From NCBI GenBank assembly GCA_964396385.1, contig CAYNFH010000008.1, positions 1 to 60,749 on the forward strand: a DNA stretch of 60,749 bases. Direction: 5' to 3'. Of this stretch, positions 25,219-33,064 are shown piece by piece. Origin of the DNA: CAYNFH01 sp964396385. Its GTDB lineage: Bacteria; Armatimonadota; Chthonomonadetes; Chthonomonadales; CAJBBX01. The notes below the pieces were generated by a model. It searched no databases and was not told the origin of the DNA. It was given only the letters and a program-made list of their open reading frames with translations. Position 1 is the first letter of the stretch. The number at the start of each line of letters is the position of its first letter. The position numbers and the translations under genes were made by a program.

Positions 25219-25830
25219 TCATCCGTCGTTGTACAAAGCCCCGCGAAGCGTCCGCCTCTCGATGAAATCTCGAACAGTTGGGGATAGGACTTCGTCGACG
25301 CTCAGGAAGCCGGGTTCAGGGTATCTCGCCTGTCGTCGCGCGGTTTCCGAGGAGAATTCCGCATACTCTGTGGAGTCTATGCCGCTCAGCTGCATCGTGC
25401 GGAGAGCCACAATGTCAGCCACCCGTTCACTCACTTCGCGGGACAGAAAGAGCGACGGTGGCACGAGTTGGTGCACGAGTTCGTGTACCAGTATCCCTGC
25501 ACCAAGTGCCGGACTGATGGGTACGAGCCGACCTTCTTCAAACGTCACGGTCTTCAGCGAGAGGGGCTGCGCAAATGAGGGCCAGAGAAAGGTCGGGTAG
25601 ACCATTACTCTGTCTTCGCGCCATCGATAGCCCGTCAGCCGGGTCAGCGTGACCATTAGCTGTTCGTGCCTGCCGGACAGTATTGCTTCGACGCCGGCAG
25701 CTCCCGCTGCCACAGCGGTCGACAGTTCGGGGACAGTATATTTTGAAACAGCAGAGTAAGACGGGTTACCATTGACCCACTTGTAGTGAATTCCAAGTGG
25801 CGCGGTGCGGAATTCGATCGTCGGGATCAC
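25219..25830 (-). CDS. Zincin-like protein with HELVH motif
   Basis: The protein has 203 residues. The active-site-like motif is ILVHELVHQLVPPSLFLSRE (about residues 112-131), followed by VSERVADIVALRTM, where the Glu could be the third ligand. N-terminal strands (GIHYKWVNGNPSYSAVSKYT) precede a possible helical segment. There is no signal peptide or membrane segment, so it is cytoplasmic. It may be a leader peptidase for the RiPP-like cluster next door, but that is inference from position. The exact start is uncertain. The 198 bases before it (25021-25218) hold no gene. Confidence 0.55.
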   Translation of the reverse strand: MIPTIEFRTAPLGIHYKWVNGNPSYSAVSKYTVPELSTAVAAGAAGVEAILSGRHEQLMVTLTRLTGYRWREDRVMVYPTFLWPSFAQPLSLKTVTFEEGRLVPISPALGAGILVHELVHQLVPPSLFLSREVSERVADIVALRTMQLSGIDSTEYAEFSSETARRQARYPEPGFLSVDEVLSPTVRDFIERRTLRGALYNDG

Positions 25831-25881
25831 TCGAAGAAAGTTAGCTTGTAGGTGGTGCTAGAGTCACCGTTTGTCACCAGA

Positions 25882-26871
25882 CTACAGGATTTCGGAGCCA
25901 AGATCAACGGGCCAAAGTCGTCCCGAGGCTCCACGCGATGCCGGAACCCGCTTCTCCAGGACCGCGAGTACCCGTTCCTTCATAAAGCCGAGCTTCTCGT
26001 TAAGCTCAAGCATAGGCCCGTTGGAGGCGCTCACAGAGCAATAGATGGCTTCAAATGACTCTCTGATAGCGGACTCGATGCTCCGTTTCTTCAATCCTGT
26101 GGCAATGCCGCGCCGCCGGTATGCAGGCCGCACGGCAGTCATCCTTTGGTAGAGGGCTGCTGCGTTGCGCAATGAGGGATGGAGGCAAGTTATGCCCGTG
26201 AAAATCTCCCCTTCACGGGCTATATAGACCAAGTCAGGCGACTGCTTCCAAGAGTCGTATACGGCGCACCATCGCCGGAACGAAAGTGGTTCGATCCGAT
26301 CCGGCCCCGGGAGGTCGACTGCTGCATCGCAGTAGAAGGAATGGAGTTTGCGCTGCCAATACGGGTCACGTCTCTGCTCGTCCGCTAGGGTGCATGCCTC
26401 GGAAAGGCCTGGGCCGCGGAGGTCAACGGGCCTGACGGTCACTCTTGCGTCCTTCAACCGCAGATGCATTACCCAGACCCTGTGAACTTCTGTGAATCCT
26501 TCCCTGAACAGAAGGTTGAGCAGTGGTACTTGGTCTTCACGCACGCGGGCCTGGATGCATCCCCCGCCGGTTCTGCATAAGCTCGCTTCCACGTGCGAGA
26601 GCAGCGCACTCCCCAACCGGTCCAAGTCTACTGGATCGCGTAATCTGATGTGGAGCCTGGTCTTGGGCAGGCATGTCAGCGCCTGATGGGAGCTTAACCA
26701 GGCACAGCCAAGGAGGTCCAGCCGGTGCTGCCCGATGGCGGCGAAACCGTGGGACAGGATCTCACCCCACCACGCGTGAGATTCGACAAGGGCTGCCACG
26801 AGGGGAAAGTGCTCTGGCCTGACTCGGGTGATCTCAGCTTGAGATGGGTCCATTCTGCCTGGTGGTCGCAT
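25882..26871 (-). CDS. Tandem-GNAT N-acetyltransferase
   Basis: The protein has 329 residues. The C-terminal GNAT domain (about 150-310) has LYQRMTAVRPAYRRRGIATG, the acetyl-CoA-binding R..G.G/A motif A, and YCSVSASNGPMLELNEKLGF as motif B. The N-terminal half (PEHFPLVAALVESHAWWGEI ... LLFREGFTEVHRVWVMHLRL) reads as a second, degenerate GNAT. The substrate is unknown. It is divergent from the precursor-like peptide gene at 27001 with 129 bases between them, so it could be a tailoring or self-protection enzyme of that cluster (inference). Confidence 0.7.
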   Translation of the reverse strand: MRPPGRMDPSQAEITRVRPEHFPLVAALVESHAWWGEILSHGFAAIGQHRLDLLGCAWLSSHQALTCLPKTRLHIRLRDPVDLDRLGSALLSHVEASLCRTGGGCIQARVREDQVPLLNLLFREGFTEVHRVWVMHLRLKDARVTVRPVDLRGPGLSEACTLADEQRRDPYWQRKLHSFYCDAAVDLPGPDRIEPLSFRRWCAVYDSWKQSPDLVYIAREGEIFTGITCLHPSLRNAAALYQRMTAVRPAYRRRGIATGLKKRSIESAIRESFEAIYCSVSASNGPMLELNEKLGFMKERVLAVLEKRVPASRGASGRLWPVDLGSEIL

Positions 26872-27000
26872 GCCGCACGAGAGTGCTTACCGTGCCCGGG
26901 AGGAATCTTCGTCGGCTCGTCGAACTATCCCTGCGGCCATCCTTCTCACCCTGGTGTGGCCAGTAATCCCCGAAGGGTGACACCTGCAAGGGAGGAACCG

Positions 27001-27180
27001 ATGGAAGAACATGGTCAGACTGCTGCCCCACAGGACTCCCGGCCGGAGCAGTCGACCTCCCCGGCTGTAGCCGATGCGCCCGCCCGCTCGCGATTCAAGG
27101 TCAAACGGGTCGCCGTCCACAGTACGGCGCACGACGTCGGCTTCGAGTGTAGTGGATCGCAGTGTTCGTGCGGAGACTAG
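27001..27180 (+). CDS. Candidate RiPP precursor peptide
   Basis: The peptide has 59 residues. A polar, Pro/Ala/Gln/Glu-rich leader (residues 1-30) leads to a basic patch (RSRFKVKRVAVH) and a C-terminal core ending VGFECSGSQCSCGD, with Cys at positions 50, 55 and 57. GGGAGG lies 5 bases before ATG 27001. Small size, Cys confined to the last ten residues, and a DUF692 (MNIO) enzyme plus a DUF2063-like partner downstream match the precursor position in MNIO clusters. The C-terminal Asp is notable. A terminator follows, which often lets precursor mRNA exceed enzyme mRNA. Confidence 0.65.
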   Translation: MEEHGQTAAPQDSRPEQSTSPAVADAPARSRFKVKRVAVHSTAHDVGFECSGSQCSCGD

Positions 27181-27215
27181 GCTAGCACACAGGGGCCGCT
27201 ATCGACCGCCCGCAG

Positions 27216-27253
27216 GGGTGCGCGGAGGCACACGCCTCCGCGCACCCTTTTTT
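27216..27253 (+). terminator. Strong Rho-independent terminator after the precursor gene
   Basis: GGGTGCGCGGAGGC (27216-27229) pairs perfectly with GCCTCCGCGCACCC (27234-27247) around ACAC, followed by six T. It lies 35 bases after the peptide stop and before the biosynthetic genes, so it should act as an intra-operon partial terminator. Confidence 0.88.
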
Positions 27254-27268
27254 ACTGTGCACCAAAAC

Positions 27269-29407
27269 ATGAACCTTTGCATCATCGGTAAATATCCACC
27301 TATAGTTGGCGGGGTAAGCCGCAACACCTACTGGCTGGCGAACGGCTTGGCCGAAAGCGGTGCTGAGGTCCACGTCGTTACGAACGCCCAGGAGGTCGAA
27401 TCTGAATATCGGAGCTGGTCTAGGCGTTTCTCGGGAGACGATCCTTCACGGTTTTCCGCGACTGCCCAGGCCAGACTCTTCGTCCATACAACAGACGGCT
27501 CGCCTGTCCGCTACATTCCGTGGGCAAATCCGTATGTGACCAAGCTCGCCTCCGTGGCATGCAGAGTGGTCCGAGAGCATGCATGCGACTTTATCCTAGG
27601 CTACTATCTGGAACCGTACGGCCTCGCGGCGTACCTCGCGGCACAGTGGACCGGCATCCCGTATGGACTGCGCCATGCCGGCAGCGACATTGGCCGACTC
27701 ATGCTATCTACTGACCTTCGCACGAGCTATCGCGAGGTAATAGTGGCCGCGGACTTCCTGATCGCTAACCAGACGAGTTACCGCGGCTTCTTGCGCCTTG
27801 GAGTCGACGCGGAACGGGTTTACCTCCTCCCACGCCTATTCCCGCCGGACACGATCTTCCATCCGGCGGCGGCTCCGATGGACATTGCGGCAATCTCAGC
27901 AGAGTTGGGCGCGCTGCCCACGCCCATCCATGCCAAGGTCTACCAGCGGCAGTGCGAGCGCCCGTACAACCCGACCCTGCCCGTCATCGGCGTCTACGGC
28001 AAGGCCGGGGAGACGAAGGGGACGTACGATCTGGTGCATGCTCTCGGCCAGCTCAAGGGCCGGGGCCACAGATTCAACTTTCTCGCGATGTGTCAGGGTC
28101 CCAACGACAGGTTCGCTAGGCTCGTTGACCTAGTTGTCGAATACGGCATTGAGCAGGACACGTGGTTCCTACCCTTCGTTCCGCATTGGGAGGTTCCGAG
28201 CTTCATCCGCGCCTGCGACGCCGTGTGCTGCTTGGAACGTGGGTTCCCGATCCGGTCCCACACGCCCGAAGTCCCTAATGAGGTTGTGGCTTGCGCCACG
28301 TGCCTGATCGTCTCGCCGGAAGTGGCGAGCAAGCAGGCCTATGCAGCGCAACTGGCACACGGCTACAACGCCTTCATCGTCGACCCACGCCACGAAACTT
28401 CGCTCGTGGGGGCGCTAGAAACAGTAGTAACCAACCCGCTTGGCGCGCGCAAGATCGGCTCCCGCGGTCATCGCGAGCTGTGGACTGTTGCGACCAGGTT
28501 CCGGACTTGGGCTTCTGAGTGCTTGGCAGATTTGCGCGGAATCTACCAGGACATCATAGAAAGGAGGGACCGCTTGAGTATCGCCGAGATGCAGGCATGT
28601 CTGGCAAGGCTCTGCGCGGATGAGACGTTCAGGCGGCTTTGCGAACACAACCCATCTGTGGCGCTGGATGACTATAAGCTCACTGAGAACGAGCGACAAG
28701 CGCTCCTGAGCATAGATCGGAGGATGTTGGTCCGGTTCGCACAGTCCCTCACGCAGAAGCGTCGAGCGAAGCTGGCCTCTGCCTACCCGCTGACTTTCTC
28801 CCACTTGCCGCAGTCGGAACTGGACCGCTACTACGGCCGATATCACCAGCTTTACCCGGACCGGTCAGGCGAGCGCTTCCAGGAGCAGGCCTGGGAGTTC
28901 GGCCGGTTCCTCGAGGAGAGTGTCGCCACCGACCACGATGTGGCGGCATACTGTCCGGACTTGGTTCGGTTCGAGCGGCTGTTCTTCGCCGCAAGAGTGT
29001 TCCCGACGGAGGAAGACGACTTTAAGCTTAATTACCGGCCCGAAGGGCAGCAACCAACTTCGAGCCCCAGCGCTCGTCGGCCGATACTCTGCGAGGGCGT
29101 ATACCTTGGGGCATTTCACTACGACGTCCTAGACCTCGTGCAGCGCCTCACGGACGGCGGCGACCTCGACGGTCTAAGATCGATTGATTCGTTCGTCCTG
29201 TTCCGGCGCAATGAGGTTGGCCTTCAGCCACATCTTTTTGCCGTCGACCGCGACTCGTACTTTGTCCTGGAGATGTGTAACGGCAGGCGGACGGTGGAAG
29301 ACATCGCCGCCGACTACGAGGGTCACACCGGGGACCGCGACACAGAGCCGGACGTTCTGTCCTTGCTTCAGGAGTTGGAACAGGAGGGCGTCGTTCGGTT
29401 CACTTAG
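27269..29407 (+). CDS. Glycosyltransferase (GT4) fused to MNIO-partner and PqqD-like domains
   Basis: The protein has 712 residues. Residues 1-430 form a GT-B family 4 enzyme: MNLCIIGKYPPIVGGVSRNT, LRHAGSDIGRLMLSTDLRTS, LPVIGVYGKAGETKGTYDLV and an E-rich motif in HTPEVPNEVVACATCLIVSP. Residues 435-600 resemble the DUF2063/BufC-type partner of MNIO enzymes: FRRLCEHNPSVALDDYKLTE, KLASAYPLTFSHLPQSELDR, AYCPDLVRFERLFFAARVF. The last 75 residues look like a PqqD-type RiPP recognition element: YFVLEMCNGRRTVEDIAADY and LLQELEQEGVVRF. One chain thus appears able to bind a leader, present it to the MNIO and glycosylate it. ATG 27269 fits the fold but lacks a ribosome binding site; the frame opens at 27074. 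Confidence 0.75.
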   Translation: MNLCIIGKYPPIVGGVSRNTYWLANGLAESGAEVHVVTNAQEVESEYRSWSRRFSGDDPSRFSATAQARLFVHTTDGSPVRYIPWANPYVTKLASVACRVVREHACDFILGYYLEPYGLAAYLAAQWTGIPYGLRHAGSDIGRLMLSTDLRTSYREVIVAADFLIANQTSYRGFLRLGVDAERVYLLPRLFPPDTIFHPAAAPMDIAAISAELGALPTPIHAKVYQRQCERPYNPTLPVIGVYGKAGETKGTYDLVHALGQLKGRGHRFNFLAMCQGPNDRFARLVDLVVEYGIEQDTWFLPFVPHWEVPSFIRACDAVCCLERGFPIRSHTPEVPNEVVACATCLIVSPEVASKQAYAAQLAHGYNAFIVDPRHETSLVGALETVVTNPLGARKIGSRGHRELWTVATRFRTWASECLADLRGIYQDIIERRDRLSIAEMQACLARLCADETFRRLCEHNPSVALDDYKLTENERQALLSIDRRMLVRFAQSLTQKRRAKLASAYPLTFSHLPQSELDRYYGRYHQLYPDRSGERFQEQAWEFGRFLEESVATDHDVAAYCPDLVRFERLFFAARVFPTEEDDFKLNYRPEGQQPTSSPSARRPILCEGVYLGAFHYDVLDLVQRLTDGGDLDGLRSIDSFVLFRRNEVGLQPHLFAVDRDSYFVLEMCNGRRTVEDIAADYEGHTGDRDTEPDVLSLLQELEQEGVVRFT

Positions 29408-29445
29408 GCGCGGATCCGATGCAGGCAGAGATCTGGAAGGAGAAA

Positions 29446-30330
29446 ATGGGTACGACACGGTGCGCAGAGGCGCTAAGGCTGGCTCCGCAACTCGGAAGCG
29501 GGATTGGCTACCGCGACGAACTGGCAGGCGCCATCGCCTCCCATCGGGACGAAATCGACGTTCTTGAGGTCATCACCGAGAGGTTCCTGGACAGCCCGGG
29601 TAGACTGGCCCACCTGGAACAACTGTGCGAGCATTTCCACGTCGTGCCCCACGGCGTAGACCTCTCGATCGGCTCCGATGGGCCGCTAGACCGGAGATAT
29701 CTCCAAAGCATTCGGGAAGTGAGCGAGATCACGCGCTCGCCGTACTATTCTGACCACCTGTGCATGACCCGCGTTCCCGGGATACGTTTGGGCCACCTCA
29801 CGCCCCTCTGGTTCACTGAGTCTGTTCTGATGATCGTCACAGACCGGGTGCGCCAGGTTCAGGACTTCCTAGGAAAGCCCCTCGTCTTGGAGAACGTCAC
29901 ATACCTCTTCGACGTGCCACGAGCTTCGCTCAGCCAAGCGGAGTTCTTCTGTCGCCTTGTGGACGCCACCGAGTGCGGCGTTCTGCTCGATCTGACGAAC
30001 GTCTACATCAATTCTGTCAACCATGGGATCGATCCGATGGCCTTTCTGGAACAGATGCCACTAGGCGCGGTTGTCCACGTGCATGTTTCCGGTGGCCATT
30101 GGTCAGGCGGCGTGCTCGTCGACAGCCACGCGCATCCTGTCCAAGAGGAGAGCTGGCGACTCCTGCAGGCGATTGCTCACAGGTCGAACATCAAGGTCGC
30201 CATCCTAGAGCAGGATGCGAGCTTTGCCGACCCGGGACTCCTGTTCACGCAGGTTGGACGGATGAGAGCCGTTCTTCAGCAGAAGCAATCAGACCGACCT
30301 GGATCGGAAGTGCTCGCAGGGCAGGAGTAG
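29446..30330 (+). CDS. DUF692 family multinuclear iron oxidase (MNIO)
   Basis: The protein has 294 residues, family-typical. It opens with GSGIGYRDELAGAI, and the TIM-barrel ligands are visible: His in VVPHGVDLSIG, YYSDHLCMTR, Glu in VLENVTYLF, Asp and Asn in VLLDLTNVYINSVNHGIDPM, HVHVSGGHW, and DSHAHPVQEESW. MNIOs (MbnB, BufB, TglH, ChrH, ApyH) oxidatively modify Cys or Asp residues of precursor peptides and need a partner protein. Here the partner is fused to the upstream glycosyltransferase. Start ATG 29446 has GGAAGGAG 3 bases upstream (tight); ATG 29419 is an alternative without a site. The likely substrate is the peptide at 27001. Confidence 0.85.
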   Translation: MGTTRCAEALRLAPQLGSGIGYRDELAGAIASHRDEIDVLEVITERFLDSPGRLAHLEQLCEHFHVVPHGVDLSIGSDGPLDRRYLQSIREVSEITRSPYYSDHLCMTRVPGIRLGHLTPLWFTESVLMIVTDRVRQVQDFLGKPLVLENVTYLFDVPRASLSQAEFFCRLVDATECGVLLDLTNVYINSVNHGIDPMAFLEQMPLGAVVHVHVSGGHWSGGVLVDSHAHPVQEESWRLLQAIAHRSNIKVAILEQDASFADPGLLFTQVGRMRAVLQQKQSDRPGSEVLAGQE

Positions 30331-30379
30331 GCAGATTATCTGCTCGAGCAGGAAGCATCACCGGAGCTTTATGTGGCGC

Positions 30380-31348
30380 TCAGGAGGAGCGCGCAGTAAA
30401 TGGGCGCCGCTCCGACGTTTCACGCTCCATGCGCCGGTGACCAGCGACTGCCCTCCCGTATATCATCCCGTCTATCACCCGCTCCAGCCAGCGTTTCACC
30501 GGATGGAAGCTGACGGAGATAAGGAGGACGGTCGCCAGAGAGACTACCTCGTGGAGCACGGGCGAGTTGTCCGCGCCGGGAATGTACCGCACCAGCAGCT
30601 CGATGCCGCCGGAGTAGACCTTCTCCACCAGCCCCACCAGGATCGCGAACACCAGCGTCTTCTTGATCACGATTTGGACGTTAAACAGATGCTGGAACGT
30701 GATGGCGTAGGCGATGGCGGCGATCAGGAAGACCACCGACAGTGCCCCGACCTCCTCGTATCGGTAGATCCGGTAGCCGTAGGGCAGCACGATGCCGGTG
30801 ACAATGGTGACGGCCGCGGTGACAGCGACTCCCAGGCCGATCACGGAGAGCTGGCTGCGCACCCGCTCCGGCGAGCGGAAGTGGTGGGAGAACGCTTGCC
30901 ACAGACTGGCCGCAGGATACGCCACCACGTGGACGGCAAAGAGCGGAAAGAGCACGCCGGGGACCGTCACGTGTTCCTGGCCGGAGATCAGCTCAGCCCG
31001 GTCGATGAGCGGCGTGGTCACGGTGAGGAGAGTAAGGCTGAGCGTCTCCGCGGTGAGGAGGCGGGCGAACTGGGAGGGCCTGTGCGTGAGCTCGCGAATG
31101 AAGAGATAGCCGAACAGCGTCGCCCAGGCGATGCAGGCGAAGTTCACCCGGCCAAGGAGCGTGAGGAGCGGCGCTTCGCCCTGCTGATCGAACCAGTAGA
31201 GCGTACCGAGCCAGAGGGAAAGCGCTACGCAGCCCAGCGCGAAGTCGCGGTGCAGCGCAGAGCCGGGGTTCCGGCGCAGGATGAAGGCACCCAGCAGGAG
31301 CAAGAGGAGGATGGACGCGGCAAAGGACGCGTCCATGAGGAGGGACAT
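30380..31348 (-). CDS. Multi-pass membrane sensor-like protein (7TM histidine-kinase N-terminal type)
   Basis: The protein has 322 residues with seven or eight hydrophobic helices, from ASFAASILLLLLLGAFIL to YAITFQHLFNVQI. This pattern is seen in the N-terminal 7TM domain of some histidine kinases and cyclases. The last 80 residues (LATVLLISVSFHPVKRWLER, VIDGMIYGR) are the usual linker toward a kinase, but the protein ends without a HATPase or other output. It is either a stand-alone sensor or a truncated kinase. The start ATG 31348 is tentative (ATG 31336 is possible). It converges on the MNIO gene. Confidence 0.6.
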   Translation of the reverse strand: MSLLMDASFAASILLLLLLGAFILRRNPGSALHRDFALGCVALSLWLGTLYWFDQQGEAPLLTLLGRVNFACIAWATLFGYLFIRELTHRPSQFARLLTAETLSLTLLTVTTPLIDRAELISGQEHVTVPGVLFPLFAVHVVAYPAASLWQAFSHHFRSPERVRSQLSVIGLGVAVTAAVTIVTGIVLPYGYRIYRYEEVGALSVVFLIAAIAYAITFQHLFNVQIVIKKTLVFAILVGLVEKVYSGGIELLVRYIPGADNSPVLHEVVSLATVLLISVSFHPVKRWLERVIDGMIYGRAVAGHRRMERETSERRPFTARSS

Positions 31349-31466
31349 CTCTATACATTATATGTAGGTTTGCAGGATCTGGCAGGAAGAACCATGGCCG
31401 GGGTCCGGCACCTCCATTCTGCCTCCTCCCGGTCTTGGCGTCAATTGTCTGCGGTCCTGCTCTTCT

Positions 31467-32087
31467 TCACGCACCGATCTCGCGGCGCCTCCCGCCCTGA
31501 ACGAGGAGCCTGCGGTACAAGTCCGAGTGACCGGCGCGCTCGGCGATGGTCGCCGCGACCTCATCGAGGTCCATCCGGCACGGGAAGCAGTCTTCGCCCC
31601 AGTGGGTGCGAAGCGGCCCTATAACCTCCAGACACCAGCCCAGCCGGTTGTATACCCGCAGGGTAGCTGGCGTTGCCTCCAGCCAGATATCCCGGATGTG
31701 TTCTCGCCGGCAGTAGCGCCATACCTCTATGCAGGGCAGCCAGAGAAGCCCAGGGCGCGACCGGAACTCCCTGCGGGCGGCAAAGACTGCGGTGTGCGCG
31801 GTGTCAGGATGTCGTACTGGCATGAGCTCCGGCCATACATCATGACACGGCAACCTTCCGGTCACCGTGGGCCGTACCAGTTGCATGCCGCCCGCGAGTT
31901 GGCCATCAATCAGGACCGCAAAGTAGACGCTGCTCTGGATCCAGGCGCGAAGCCCGCAGCCCGGCACCCAGCCCTCCTCAAACGCGACCTGCTCCAGAAG
32001 GCAGATCATCTGCTCCACCTCGTCAAGCGAAGTGAGCGCCACCACCTGTAGTCCGTCCCCCTGATCTAGCAATACTTCCATTCCCAT
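31467..32087 (-). CDS. GNAT-fold protein resembling N-acyl amino acid synthase (FeeM/LuxI-like)
   Basis: The protein has 206 residues. The layout resembles FeeM-type acyltransferases and autoinducer synthases: YFAVLIDGQLAGGMQLVRPT, then LPCHDVWPELM, VFAARREFRSRPGLLWLPCI, and LEATPATLRVYNRLGWCLEV followed by IGPLRTHWGEDCFPCRMDL. FeeM-type enzymes use acyl-ACP to make long-chain N-acyl amino acids. Specificity cannot be read here. ATG 32087 or ATG 32081 (GGAG 7 bases upstream) may be the start. It is divergent from an XRE regulator across a 22-bp palindrome, suggesting control by that regulator. Confidence 0.55.
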   Translation of the reverse strand: MGMEVLLDQGDGLQVVALTSLDEVEQMICLLEQVAFEEGWVPGCGLRAWIQSSVYFAVLIDGQLAGGMQLVRPTVTGRLPCHDVWPELMPVRHPDTAHTAVFAARREFRSRPGLLWLPCIEVWRYCRREHIRDIWLEATPATLRVYNRLGWCLEVIGPLRTHWGEDCFPCRMDLDEVAATIAERAGHSDLYRRLLVQGGRRREIGA

Positions 32088-32125
32088 GCTCCGGCTACGC
32101 TACTCCAATAAAGGAGTCTACCCGG

Positions 32126-32147
32126 TATGCACGTATATACGTGCATA
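32126..32147. promoter_or_regulatory. Perfect 22-bp palindrome between divergent genes
   Basis: TATGCACGTAT is followed directly by its exact reverse complement (32126-32147). It is AT-rich relative to its surroundings and sits 39 bases from the start of the FeeM/GNAT-like gene and 53 bases before the XRE gene. This is the geometry of an operator for a dimeric helix-turn-helix repressor. Confidence 0.7.
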
Positions 32148-32200
32148 GATCGTCGGTCTGCTTGCGATAATGGGGCACCTCGAAGCACGGGTGAGCCCAA

Positions 32201-32473
32201 ATGGCGCGCGGCAGGCCTCGGTTGCGAACGGACGACGGAAAGGTGAACCAGATAGGCGAGCGGGTGAAGGAACGCCGGCTTGCGCTCGGGCTTACGCAAG
32301 ATGCCGTGTGCGCCAGACTCGCCACTTACACGAACGGCTGCTGGAACGCGGACAGAATGGAGATCTACCGGATTGAGGGTGGCGAACGGATCGTCTCAGA
32401 CCTGGAGGTTCTGGCGCTCTCCGCCGCGCTGGAGTGTGATTCCTGCTGGCTCTTGCGCGGATCCAAAGTCTGA
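32201..32473 (+). CDS. XRE-family transcriptional regulator
   Basis: The protein has 90 residues with one HTH_XRE domain. IGERVKERRLALGLTQDAVC begins the first helices, followed by IYRIEGGERIVSDLEVLALS, which is the recognition helix and the usual L..LA.AL.. end. A short basic N-terminus (MARGRPRLRTDDGK) precedes it. The ATG at 32201 has GGTGAG about 6 bases upstream. It probably binds the 22-bp palindrome upstream and controls itself and the divergent GNAT-like gene. Confidence 0.8.
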   Translation: MARGRPRLRTDDGKVNQIGERVKERRLALGLTQDAVCARLATYTNGCWNADRMEIYRIEGGERIVSDLEVLALSAALECDSCWLLRGSKV

Positions 32474-32530
32474 CGTTCCGGGGTTGCGGCTCCGGTAGGT
32501 TACCGCAGTAGTTGCGAACTACGCCGGGGA

Positions 32531-32998
32531 CTATGGTTCACGATCGGCGGACGGGGGCTGAATGCGCGGATGGTGCGTCGAGGCGTCCGCCCACCCTCTT
32601 CCGAACATCTTGAGCGCACCACGGAGTATCTCGCGATCCGCTTCCGCAAGGTCCAGGAAGACGAGGCCCACGAGACGGTCTTCGTCCTCGGAGAGACGCA
32701 CATGTACCACGGTCGCCTGGCACTGGATACGCATGCCGGATCGCGGCATGAGGGTTACAACCACCCGGTCTGCCAGTCCAAAGCGGTGCGAGCAGGAGCA
32801 CAACATACCGGCTGTGCTCACGATGAGACCGAACGCATCACAGGATGTGTCATCTGACGAGAGCGTGAGCGGCCAGTCCACAACATAGCGGCGGTCGCCG
32901 CGGCGCTCCCCGAGGTAGGCATAACCGCGCTTGTCTGTATGGTATCGCGAATCTCGTGGCATGGCAGACTCAGGCAGCTCTGGCGATCGGGGCATCAT
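32531..32998 (-). CDS. PilZ-domain protein
   Basis: About 155 residues. The c-di-GMP-binding N-motif is RRGDRRYVVDWPLTL, with R...R spacing as in PilZ. The second motif appears as GLIVSTAGMLCSCSHRFGLA, where the usual D.S..G reads VSTAG, so the Asp is replaced. Strands DRVVVTLMPRSGMRIQCQAT and LVGLVFLDLAEADREIL finish the barrel. It may be a degenerate or low-affinity c-di-GMP receptor; the HD-GYP protein at 17263 is the only c-di-GMP enzyme here. Several Met codons near the start leave the N-terminus unsure. Confidence 0.65.
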   Translation of the reverse strand: MMPRSPELPESAMPRDSRYHTDKRGYAYLGERRGDRRYVVDWPLTLSSDDTSCDAFGLIVSTAGMLCSCSHRFGLADRVVVTLMPRSGMRIQCQATVVHVRLSEDEDRLVGLVFLDLAEADREILRGALKMFGRGWADASTHHPRIQPPSADREP

Positions 32999-33064
32999 CC
33001 GCCCGCCTGAACACTCCAATGGGGTCGCCGTAGCACCTGATCCTTGGGACCCTCGGCAAGGGAG

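Noticed and set aside
30371..31624. 417-residue plus-strand open frame
   Set aside because: It lies across the 7TM sensor-like gene on the other strand and is His/Glu/Arg-rich without hydrophobic core patterns. It is antisense noise.
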